This document shows positions 48,681-55,992 of a stretch of DNA of 64,000 nt, piece by piece. Within the stretch, counting starts at the first letter, position 1. The number at the start of each line of letters is the position of its first letter. Under the pieces are notes generated by a model. It searched no databases and was not told the origin of the DNA. It saw nothing but the letters and a program-made list of their open reading frames with translations. Source of the DNA: Candidatus Scalindua sp. (GTDB lineage: Bacteria > Planctomycetota > Brocadiia > Brocadiales > Scalinduaceae); NCBI GenBank assembly GCA_031316155.1, contig JALDRB010000016.1, positions 17,861-81,860 of the forward strand. The letters are read 5' to 3'. The position numbers and the translations under genes are program-made.

Positions 48681-49130
48681 ATGAAAAAGTTTGGTATTGA
48701 AATCACTGTTGGAATCTTTATTATTGCGGGACTTCTTTGCCTTGGGTATATCTCTGTCAATCTTGGAAAGATTAATCTTTTTGGCACAGGTAATGCTGCG
48801 TATGAGGTAAAGGGGGTCTTTAGCTCTGTAACAGGACTAAAAAAAGATACCGACGTTGCAATAGCAGGCGTCAGCATAGGCAAGGTTACCGATATCACCT
48901 TAGATAATTATCAGGCCGTAGTCACCATGAAAATTCGAAATGATATAGAGTTACAGGATGACTGTATCGCCTCCATAAACACCATGGGTCTTCTTGGAGA
49001 TACTTACGTTGAAATCTCACCTGGGGGATCAGCCGCAATAATACAGCCGGGAGGTATGATACGTGAGACAGAACCTCCTATTGATTTGAAGAAGTTAATA
49101 GGAAATATTGCCTTCGGCAAGGTTGAATAA
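48681..49130 (+). CDS. mlaD: MlaD/MCE-family lipid-transport protein (second system)
   Basis: The 149-residue protein has an N-terminal anchor (IEITVGIFIIAGLLCLGYIS) and one MCE domain: YEVKGVFSSVTGLKKDTDVA, then IAGVSIGKVTDITLDNYQAV, and NTMGLLGDTYVEISPGGSA. It is the short E. coli-like type, lacking the long helical tail of the MlaD at 26825. ATG 48681 has AAGAGAAA upstream. Confidence 0.92.
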   Translation: MKKFGIEITVGIFIIAGLLCLGYISVNLGKINLFGTGNAAYEVKGVFSSVTGLKKDTDVAIAGVSIGKVTDITLDNYQAVVTMKIRNDIELQDDCIASINTMGLLGDTYVEISPGGSAAIIQPGGMIRETEPPIDLKKLIGNIAFGKVE

Positions 49131-49240
49131 TCTGGACGATTACCATGCCTGCTTTTAGAGAGAAACTAACTTAAGCACCCTTAATGTGTAATAATATAGC
49201 TGTGTCTATGGGGACAATTTAAATAAAAGGAATTTAAGTC

Positions 49241-49849
49241 ATGAAGCACAAGAAAAAAATATTTACCATTTCTGTCACTGTATTCATCTTGATGTCCGTA
49301 ACATCAGCATTTTTATGGGCTGGAGAAGCCGGAGACCTTGTTAAGCAGTCTATTGACAATGGCTTAAGAGTCATTAAAGACCCCGCACTGGCAGGGAAAG
49401 ATAAGGCCTCGGAACGAAGGAAAAGATTATGGGAGGAGATCGGATCTATCTTTAATATGGAAGAGATGGCGAAAAGAGCTCTTGGTCGTTACTGGAAAGA
49501 CCGCACTCCTGAAGAAAGAAAGGAGTATGTGGAATTATTTACTGAGCTTATTAAAAACAGTTATTTAGAGAAAACAGATACCTATTCCGGTGAAAAGGTA
49601 GTGTTTTTAAGAGAAAGGCAAGACGGAGGATACTATAAAGTTCAGACCAATTTTATTGCAAACACGGGAAAAGAAATTGACGTTGACTTTAGCCTGATAA
49701 ACAGCAATGGAAAATTACAGATTTATGATGTTACCATTGAAGGGGTTAGTCTCGTAAACAATTACCGGAGTCAATTTAACAATTTCCTGTTGAAATCACC
49801 TTTCAAGGCACTGGTTCAAAATATGAGGGAGAAAACTCTTAAAAATTGA
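49241..49849 (+). CDS. mlaC: MlaC/Ttg2D-family periplasmic phospholipid-binding protein
   Basis: The 202-residue protein has a signal peptide (IFTISVTVFILMSVTSAFLW, cleavage near AGE). The MlaC fold follows: LWEEIGSIFNMEEMAKRALG and RYWKDRTPEERKEYVELFTE, then FSLINSNGKLQIYDVTIEGV and SLVNNYRSQFNNFLLK. MlaC shuttles phospholipid across the periplasm to or from the MlaD ring. An AAAAGGAA Shine-Dalgarno-like sequence precedes ATG 49241. Its presence makes the second operon a near-complete Mla set; the outer-membrane MlaA is not in this window. Confidence 0.92.
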   Translation: MKHKKKIFTISVTVFILMSVTSAFLWAGEAGDLVKQSIDNGLRVIKDPALAGKDKASERRKRLWEEIGSIFNMEEMAKRALGRYWKDRTPEERKEYVELFTELIKNSYLEKTDTYSGEKVVFLRERQDGGYYKVQTNFIANTGKEIDVDFSLINSNGKLQIYDVTIEGVSLVNNYRSQFNNFLLKSPFKALVQNMREKTLKN

Positions 49850-50230
49850 ATTCTTTAAATTGTTTACCGATTGAAGAATCCCGCTAATAATTAAAATTGA
49901 AATATATGGGGTATTGGGGGGATTATGGAAACATGCCTTTACCGATCTCTATAATTCCTTGAAATCACCAAACATAATTTGTATTAAGATAGTAGTTCCC
50001 GGCTTTTTTACTCACCGTTTCGGATCCATTTATGAGTGACTATACTAAAAGAGGGATAACCGATGATACATGGACGGTTAAAGGAGCAGATGAATTAATT
50101 TGTTAAATATTTGAGTAATGGATAAATGTACTCATTTTTACACAATTTTTTTTTGAGATATGAGAAACAATAAAATTAAAATATTGTTTCTTCTTGCTTT
50201 CATGATTAATGTGTGCTAGTGTAATAAACA

Positions 50231-50260
50231 TTGGTAGTTATGTTGTTCAATATATATTAT
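50231..50260 (+). promoter_or_regulatory. Candidate promoter of the cold-shock gene
   Basis: TTGGTA (50231-50236) and TATTAT (50255-50260) are 18 bases apart. The predicted transcription start, near 50267, falls just in front of the hairpin at 50271, so the message would open with that hairpin. The preceding 49850-50230 holds no recognisable gene. Confidence 0.4.
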
Positions 50261-50270
50261 ACGTTTATAT

Positions 50271-50316
50271 AAAGGCCACAGGGTTTCCAATCTTGTGGCC
50301 TTTTTTATTTTTTTAC
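50271..50316 (+). terminator. Terminator-like hairpin in the cold-shock gene leader
   Basis: AAAGGCCACA (50271-50280) pairs with TGTGGCCTTT (50294-50303) across a 13-base loop, followed by TTTATTTTTTT. This is a textbook intrinsic terminator shape. It lies 33 bases upstream of the csp start codon and 420 bases after mlaC. It could end mlaC transcripts, or act as an attenuator or cold-sensing structure in the csp 5' leader. Confidence 0.7.
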
Positions 50317-50348
50317 TTTTTTATTATTTAAAGGGGGTGATTTTCAGT

Positions 50349-50549
50349 ATGCAAAATGGAACAGTAAAGTGGTTCAGCGACTCAAAGGGCTTTGGCTTTA
50401 TTTCTCAGGAAAACGGAGACGATGTATTTGTTCATCATACCGCAATCCAGTCTGAGGGATTTAAAAGCCTTTCAGAAGGAGACAAGGTAGAGTTTGACGT
50501 CGAACAGGACCAAAAGGGTAGCAGAGCATCAAATGTTGTCAAAATATAA
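50349..50549 (+). CDS. Cold-shock protein (CspA family)
   Basis: This is a 66-residue single cold-shock domain of normal length. RNP1 is KGFGFISQ and RNP2 is [10 protein letters not shown], with the opening [12 protein letters not shown]. Such proteins bind single-stranded RNA and melt secondary structure, often at low temperature. ATG 50349 has AAAGGGGGTGA about 8 bases upstream; an earlier in-frame ATG would add a stretch not seen in the family. It lies between two intrinsic-terminator-type hairpins. Confidence 0.95.
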   Translation: MQNGTVKWFSDSKGFGFISQENGDDVFVHHTAIQSEGFKSLSEGDKVEFDVEQDQKGSRASNVVKI

Positions 50550-50661
50550 CTATATTATAAAGAGTACTCATATATTTTATGCTGTATAATCTATCGAAAG
50601 AAAGTTGTATAAAATAATTATATAGAGAGTAGCTGTAAAATATTATCATAATGATAACGAA

Positions 50662-50702
50662 AAAGCCCCCAATATCCATAAAAGGGTATCGGGGGCTTTA
50701 AT
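50662..50702 (+). terminator. Intrinsic terminator after the cold-shock gene
   Basis: AAAGCCCCC with ATATCC pairs with GGGTAT and GGGGGCTTT across a short ATAAAA loop, followed by TAATTAT. The stem is long and GC-rich at the base. It ends 6 bases before the start codon of the next gene (50708), so the next gene must begin its own transcription in or after the hairpin or use a later start. Confidence 0.75.
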
Positions 50703-50707
50703 TATAT

Positions 50708-51592
50708 ATGCAGAGATTAAAGAAAACAATTTATATCAGCCTTATTGCACTAGGCTTTGTAATCTGTCCGGCAGGTTCTCTCATGTCTGTGTTTAAGATA
50801 TATACGAAGCAGGCCTGCGCCGCAGTACCTGAAATGTCTGCTGAAGACCAATCGACAATAACCAAAATCAAAAATGTGCAGACAGCTACGGGGAGCATTG
50901 TCTCAGTGCACGTAAACAAAAGGGATAACGGGCAGACTATTGTAAAGATGCTGGAAATTCCCGAACAGCAACTAACAGACTTAATCGGACAGTGGGAGCA
51001 ATTTGGACATGAGATTAATAGCGCTACCATTAATGATAAAGAGTTTATACAATATTTGATCAATAATTCAGATATAAGATCTTTCAGCTATACGGCAGCT
51101 ATTCCGAAGCTTTACTTTCTTGTAAAGAACGAAATAGCAGAACCAATATTATATGGTGGGCAGATCAAGAAATTTTTTAAAACAATATCATTCGTAGGAT
51201 GGTTTAAGATTGCTGGAGCTTTAGATGCGCAGGGCAATTATGAAAAAGGATATGAGCATCTGGGAACACAGAAAGAAGCACTCGTAGACTTATTTAAGGA
51301 GGTTTTATCGAAGACGGTAAAAGGCAGTTATACGATTGTTGAACTCTATACGGATGAAAACGGAGAGAGAAAAGCCAGGTTTCTGTTCTTCAAGACTCCT
51401 GAACAAACAAATCCTACCTTTGTGCAACCAATAGATACTATGGCCGCATTTGTATTGACCTACCTGAATCTTGTACAAGATAATCCCGGAGACGTTGATG
51501 TGAAAAAAGATCTTACAAAAGCCATTGTTGAAAGGTTATTAACTAAAGCAGAAACACAACATAAAATTACGGCATTTCATCTCAAGAAATGA
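50708..51592 (+). CDS. Exported protein of unknown function
   Basis: I do not recognise this 294-residue protein. From ATG 50708 it has a signal peptide (IYISLIALGFVICPAGSLMS; likely cleavage near ACAA at about 37). The mature part has VQTATGSIVSVHVNKRDNGQ, ILYGGQIKKFFKTISFVGW and SYTIVELYTDENGERKARFL, with no motif I can name. ATG 50708 has no Shine-Dalgarno sequence and abuts the preceding terminator; an alternative ATG 50783 would cost the signal peptide. Downstream is the convergent mgtE gene. Confidence 0.62.
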   Translation: MQRLKKTIYISLIALGFVICPAGSLMSVFKIYTKQACAAVPEMSAEDQSTITKIKNVQTATGSIVSVHVNKRDNGQTIVKMLEIPEQQLTDLIGQWEQFGHEINSATINDKEFIQYLINNSDIRSFSYTAAIPKLYFLVKNEIAEPILYGGQIKKFFKTISFVGWFKIAGALDAQGNYEKGYEHLGTQKEALVDLFKEVLSKTVKGSYTIVELYTDENGERKARFLFFKTPEQTNPTFVQPIDTMAAFVLTYLNLVQDNPGDVDVKKDLTKAIVERLLTKAETQHKITAFHLKK

Positions 51593-51624
51593 AATTGAAT
51601 TAAACATATTTCTGAGATTACCTT

Positions 51625-52932
51625 TCACAGTAAGAGTTTTTGAAATAATACGGCAAAGCTTAAAAACGAGAAAAAACCGACGACATCGGTAACTGTTGTC
51701 AGAATAATGCTTGATGACTGAGCCGGGTCTGCGCCGAAATGTTTCATGGTAATTGGAATTGCCGCACCCGATAAACCGGCCGCAACCAGGTTTACAATCA
51801 TTCCCATGCCGATTATAATTCCGAGGAATGGATTACCCCGCCAGAGCCATGCAATCAATGCCGTTACTATTCCTATAATAACACCATTAATACAGCCCAC
51901 CAGGCCTTCCTTGAGAATCAGTTTTTTAAATTTACCTTTAGGAATTTCCCTCATCACCAGCCCCCTCATTACAACCGCAAGGGTCTGTGCTCCTGAGTTG
52001 CCTCCCTGTCCAGCTACAACGGGGAGAAAGATAGCCAGAGCCGTGATCTGGTGTATAACGTCCTCGAATATTGCTACTACTCCCGCTGCTGCAAAAGCTG
52101 TTACCAGATTAACATGAAGCCATGGTAAACGTTTGCGTATAGAGAACCATACGGATGAAAACGTCCGTTCCTCCGCGCTTACGCCGACCATCTTCTGTAT
52201 ATCTTCTGCCAGATTCTCCTGCCCCTGTCCGATCAGCCTTTCAGCTCTTATTATGCCAAGCATGTGGTTCTGGTTGTCAACAACCGGGGCAGTGGAATAT
52301 CGGTATTTTTTCAGTTCATCAACTATCTTTTGACGTTCGGCGAAACAATCCACCTTATAAAGCTCACTTTTCATGATTGACCCTAAATTGCTCTCTCTGG
52401 AAGCCTGAATAAGATTATACATGCTCAATACACCTAATAATCTATGTTCGTCATCCACAATGTAGGTATAAGAAGAGACTCTCTTGCGAGACGTCGTCCT
52501 TATTTTGCTGATGGCATCCTTGACCTTCATATGTGAGTGGAATGCAACATAATCCTTTGTCATCAGACGCCCCGCGCTATCCTCCGGAAAAGTCAGAAGA
52601 TCTTGGATGTGCCGCTTACTTTTTTCAGGAGTTTTGTCAAGAAAACTTTTTCTCAGTTCTTCAGGAAGATCCAGGATAATATCGCTGATTTTTTGAGGAT
52701 CAAGATTGGTGATAATTTCATCAAAAATATGAGCAGGAAGTTTTGTTAATAGTGAGGCAAGAAAATTTGGTTGCAGACCGGAGATCACTTTTACGGAAAG
52801 TGTGGGGGGGAGTGTTTTTAACACGTCAACTGCCTGTAATTCATCAACTTCTTCCATAATCCGTGCTGCTGTCAGATAGTCATTTTCAATAAATTTTTTC
52901 ATGACCGTCAACAGGTTTTCTCGGGTTGACAT
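51625..52932 (-). CDS. mgtE: Magnesium transporter MgtE
   Basis: The 435-residue protein has the MgtE order. A helical N-domain comes first (1-120, ADVLKTLPPTLSVKVISGLQ-like repeats and ILDLPEELRKSFLDK), then a CBS pair at about 125-250 (SAGRLMTKDYVAFHSHMKVK, then YRYSTAPVVDNQNHMLGIIR). A five-helix membrane domain follows with FLPVVAGQGGNSGAQTLAVV, the pore segment with PxxxGNxG-like GQGGNSGAQ, and GAAIPITMKHFGADPAQSS. MgtE is a Mg2+-gated Mg2+ channel; the N and CBS domains sense cytosolic Mg2+. An AGGAG lies 6 bases before ATG 52932. No Mg2+ riboswitch was recognised upstream. Confidence 0.94.
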   Translation of the reverse strand: MSTRENLLTVMKKFIENDYLTAARIMEEVDELQAVDVLKTLPPTLSVKVISGLQPNFLASLLTKLPAHIFDEIITNLDPQKISDIILDLPEELRKSFLDKTPEKSKRHIQDLLTFPEDSAGRLMTKDYVAFHSHMKVKDAISKIRTTSRKRVSSYTYIVDDEHRLLGVLSMYNLIQASRESNLGSIMKSELYKVDCFAERQKIVDELKKYRYSTAPVVDNQNHMLGIIRAERLIGQGQENLAEDIQKMVGVSAEERTFSSVWFSIRKRLPWLHVNLVTAFAAAGVVAIFEDVIHQITALAIFLPVVAGQGGNSGAQTLAVVMRGLVMREIPKGKFKKLILKEGLVGCINGVIIGIVTALIAWLWRGNPFLGIIIGMGMIVNLVAAGLSGAAIPITMKHFGADPAQSSSIILTTVTDVVGFFSFLSFAVLFQKLLL

Positions 52933-53005
52933 GTAACACTCCTCTCATGATAGTTAAATTTTATAATTATGAAATAATGTTTATTGTAAATAGGTTGATG
53001 GAGTA

Positions 53006-53096
53006 TATACTAAAACCGATTTGGTTTTCGGTTTTACCTGTCTGCGTGCTTTCCTTACGCACAGGCAGGTCCGAAAATCATTACGAGATGAGTATA
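53006..53096 (-). repeat. Family A MITE-like element, copy 6 (91 bp, short form)
   Basis: Read on the - strand it starts TATACTCATCTCGTAATG and ends GGTTTTAGTATA, as the copy at 58807 does, with only the CCTGCCTGTGCGT/ACGCACGCAGACAGG-type hairpin between the arms. It is the only copy in the reverse orientation. It lies 74 bases upstream of mgtE. Confidence 0.85.
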
Positions 53097-53229
53097 TATT
53101 GGCACATTCGGTGCTGCAAGAATAAAACGCAGTATTTACAAACCTGAAAAAGTATATTACAATCCCTGAGAATTGAGATAAATCGATGCCTGCAAACTTC
53201 AGTTAGAGGAATTTCAATATTTCCTTTTT

Positions 53230-53465
53230 TTTTGCGCTGAAGGCGCAAGTTCAAAAGTCCGTAAAAACTGCCATGGACGGCAGTTTTAGGAATTTTGGAA
53301 AAGTTAGCAAGCAAGGTCTAACTTGATGCGTAGTCTTTCAAAATCTTATTTTATGTGCGTTAGCACATGCCCAAACTTGTGCTGAACTTGATTTAGTAAT
53401 GGCGTTAAGCAACGACATGGATGTCGTTGTAGCAATTTTGAAAGAGTTGCGCAGGATGCGCTGAC
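53230..53465 (+). other. Cluster of five small hairpins with GGA/GAA loops upstream of tex
   Basis: Five stems follow one another: TTGCGC/GCGCAA at 53232, AAAACTGCC/GGCAGTTTT at 53264 with loop ATGGAC, ATGTGC/GCACAT at 53353 with loop GTTA, CAACGACAT/ATGTCGTTG at 53410 enclosing GG, and GCGC/GCGC at 53449 with loop AGGAT. Three present GGA at or beside the loop. The last stem ends 20 bases before tex. The segment could be a structured leader, a small RNA gene or a degenerate repeat. The rest of 52933-53480 is the copy 6 MITE and plain AT-rich sequence. Confidence 0.5.
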
Positions 53466-53480
53466 TCGATTGGTTAAATT

Positions 53481-55640
53481 ATGAACGAAGAATATGAAGA
53501 ATATGTTGTAAAGATTGCCGGAGAGCTCAATCTCAAGGCAAAACAGGTTCAGGCTACTGAAGCACTGCTTAATGATGGGGCGACGGTGCCCTTTATTGCC
53601 AGATATAGAAAAGAAGCTACCGGGACTTTGGATGAAGTGGCAATCACTGCAATTCGTGACAGGTTTGCACAGTTGAAGGATCTGGACAGACGTCGCGAAT
53701 CGATACTGAAGTCCTTAGAGGATACAGGAAAATTAACGGATGAATTGAAGAAAAAAATCATTGCAGCAGAGATGATGGCGGTACTGGAAGATATCTATCT
53801 CCCATACAGGCCAAAACGGCGAACAAGGGCTACCATTGCCAGGGAGAAGGGGCTGGAACCACTTGCCCGGCTCATATTTGAACAGAATGAAATTGACCTT
53901 CCAGAAGAAGCGGCACACTTTATAGATTCTGAAAAGGGAGTTGCATCTCAAGAAGATGCCCTGGCCGGGGCACGGGACATTATTGCAGAGTGGATAAATG
54001 AAGATCAGCAGGCTCGTACTAAGATCCGCGATCTCTTTGTTTCGAAAGGTGTTTTCAGATCAAAGATAGTTTCGGGCAAAGAAGAGGAAGGGTTGAAATA
54101 CAGGGACTATTTTCACTGGGAAGAGCCTGCCGGTACGGCCCCATCTCATAGAATTCTGGCCATGAGACGTGGAGAGAAAGACGGGTTCCTGATTTTGCGT
54201 GTGACACCACCTGAAGAAGAGGCGATTTCTCTGTTGGAAGCACTTTTTGTCAAGGGAGAGGGTGCTGCACCGGATCAGGTGAAGATGTCTGTGCAGGACG
54301 GTTATAAAAGGCTCCTGTCTCCGTCTATAGAGACTGAGATACGTTTGATCACAAAAAAACGTGCGGATGAAAAGGCCGTAAATGTCTTTGCAGAAAACCT
54401 TCGACAACTCCTCCTTGCATCTCCGCTTGGTCAGAAAAGTGTTCTGGCTATTGATCCCGGATTTCGTACCGGTTGTAAGGTGGTATGTCTTGATCGTCAG
54501 GGAAGCCTTGTTCATACAGATGTTATCTATCCTCATCAGTCAAACGGAGGTTCTGCAAAAGATGCAGAGAAGGTTGCAACTCTCTGTGAAAGGTACAGGA
54601 TTGAAGCCATTGCCATCGGCAACGGTACGGCAAGCAGGGAGACAGAGGCGTTTGTCAGAAGAATTAAGTTGCCGCAACAGATTCAGATCGTAATAGTGAA
54701 CGAAAGCGGGGCATCTGTTTACTCTGCGTCAGAAGTAGCCCGGGAAGAATTTCCGGATCAGGATGTAACGGTGCGGGGTTCTGTTTCCATAGGGAGGAGG
54801 CTGATGGACCCGCTGGCCGAGCTTGTGAAGATAGATCCCAAATCAATCGGAGTTGGGCAATATCAACATGATGTTGACCAGAACGCATTGAAGCAGAGTC
54901 TGGATGATGTCGTAATCAGTTGTGTAAATGCAGTTGGTGTTGAGGTAAATACTGCCAGCACACAACTGCTCCAGTATATTTCCGGACTGGGCCCGCAACT
55001 TGCCAGGAACATTGTTGCTTATCGTAATGAACATGGGCCTTTGACATCCAGAGAGAAGCTGAAAAAAGTACCTAAATTAGGACCGAAGGCCTTTGAACAG
55101 GCTGCAGGATTTCTGCGTATCCGGGATGGAGAAAATCCTCTGGACAGAAGCGCTGTTCATCCTGAGAGCTATCATATTGTAGATGCCATGGCAAAAGATA
55201 TTGGATGCTCTGTCCTGGAGTTAATGCAAAATGAGGAAATGAGAAAAAAAATAGACATGGCAAAATTTGTAACAGACTCCGTAGGTATGCCAACCTTGCT
55301 CGATATAGTGAATGAGTTAACAAAACCCGGTCGTGACCCGAGAGAGAAGTTTGAGGCATTCAGTTTTGTTGAAGGAGTCGAAAAGATTGAAGATGTTGTG
55401 CCGGGTATGGAGCTTCCCGGGATTGTTACCAATGTTACTGCATTTGGAGCATTTGTCGATATTGGCGTTCACCAGGACGGCCTCGTACACATAAGCCAAC
55501 TTTCAAACCGTTTTGTAAAGGATCCCAATGAGGTCGTCAAAGTTCATCAGAAGGTAAGTGTGACGGTGCTTGAAGTAGATCTGCAAAGGAGAAGGATTTC
55601 ACTTTCCATGAAAAGCAGCGGAAAGGTAAGCACCAAATGA
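53481..55640 (+). CDS. tex: Tex-family RNA-binding transcription accessory protein
   Basis: The 719-residue protein has the Tex order. An N-terminal helical domain comes first (ALLNDGATVPFIARYRKEAT, then EDIYLPYRPKRRTRATIARE). A YqgF/RNase H-like domain lies near 320-450 (VLAIDPGFRTGCKVVCLDRQ), then helix-hairpin-helix motifs near 490-560 (LLQYISGLGPQLARNIVAYR and LKKVPKLGPKAFEQAAGF). A C-terminal S1 domain lies near 635-710 (MELPGIVTNVTAFGAFVDIG). Tex binds RNA and aids transcription-complex turnover and stress survival. The last residues (GKVSTK) and the stop come from the first bases of a family B repeat, which therefore trimmed or replaced the natural tail. ATG 53481 lacks a clear Shine-Dalgarno sequence. 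Confidence 0.95.
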   Translation: MNEEYEEYVVKIAGELNLKAKQVQATEALLNDGATVPFIARYRKEATGTLDEVAITAIRDRFAQLKDLDRRRESILKSLEDTGKLTDELKKKIIAAEMMAVLEDIYLPYRPKRRTRATIAREKGLEPLARLIFEQNEIDLPEEAAHFIDSEKGVASQEDALAGARDIIAEWINEDQQARTKIRDLFVSKGVFRSKIVSGKEEEGLKYRDYFHWEEPAGTAPSHRILAMRRGEKDGFLILRVTPPEEEAISLLEALFVKGEGAAPDQVKMSVQDGYKRLLSPSIETEIRLITKKRADEKAVNVFAENLRQLLLASPLGQKSVLAIDPGFRTGCKVVCLDRQGSLVHTDVIYPHQSNGGSAKDAEKVATLCERYRIEAIAIGNGTASRETEAFVRRIKLPQQIQIVIVNESGASVYSASEVAREEFPDQDVTVRGSVSIGRRLMDPLAELVKIDPKSIGVGQYQHDVDQNALKQSLDDVVISCVNAVGVEVNTASTQLLQYISGLGPQLARNIVAYRNEHGPLTSREKLKKVPKLGPKAFEQAAGFLRIRDGENPLDRSAVHPESYHIVDAMAKDIGCSVLELMQNEEMRKKIDMAKFVTDSVGMPTLLDIVNELTKPGRDPREKFEAFSFVEGVEKIEDVVPGMELPGIVTNVTAFGAFVDIGVHQDGLVHISQLSNRFVKDPNEVVKVHQKVSVTVLEVDLQRRRISLSMKSSGKVSTK

Positions 55641-55680
55641 CAAAATTCAAATAACAAATAAATTCCAATGAATAAAGTTC
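55624..55680 (+). repeat. Family B left arm fused to tex
   Basis: GGTAAGCACCAAATGACAAAA and CAAATAACAAATAAATTCC, identical in layout to the left arm of B1 at 25110. Its first bases provide the final codons and the TGA stop of tex. It runs directly into family C copy 2. Confidence 0.75.
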
Positions 55681-55920
55681 AATTATAAAATCTGAAAGTA
55701 TGAAGACTGAAGCCAGAATTAAGAAGTCAGAATGAAAAGAAACCAATTAAAAGATTTACGATTTCAGAATTACGGTTTGAGAATCTGGATTCTTGATAAA
55801 ATTGAAGAGGGAAGTAAAATACTTGAGTCATACTCATCTAATAGTCCGAATTCTGTCTCCTGACTTCTCCATGCAAAAAGAGAGACTTCAAAAACAAATC
55901 GTAATTCGTAAATCTGAATT
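55668..55920 (+). repeat. Family C repeat, copy 2
   Basis: The same blocks as copy 1 (AAAGTTCAATTATAAAAT, GAAGACTGAAGCCAGAAT, GATTTACGATTTCAGAATT, GAATTCTGTCTCCTGACTTC, ACAAATCGTAATTCGTAA) appear in the same order. It occupies most of the gap between tex and recQ; the remaining bases to 55992 hold no gene. Confidence 0.75.
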
Positions 55921-55992
55921 CCATTTCCGACTCGTTCAGGTTGGGTTTTCCATTACCCGATCCTGTAAACAGCACCGACCCATAAAAAAGTA

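Noticed and set aside
52933..53005. Mg2+-sensing riboswitch (M-box type) ahead of mgtE
   Set aside because: Only 74 bases separate mgtE from the MITE, too short and too AT-rich for a known Mg2+ riboswitch.
52133..53147. Short + strand frames opposite mgtE and its leader
   Set aside because: They lie antisense to mgtE or inside MITE copy 6 and show no domain.
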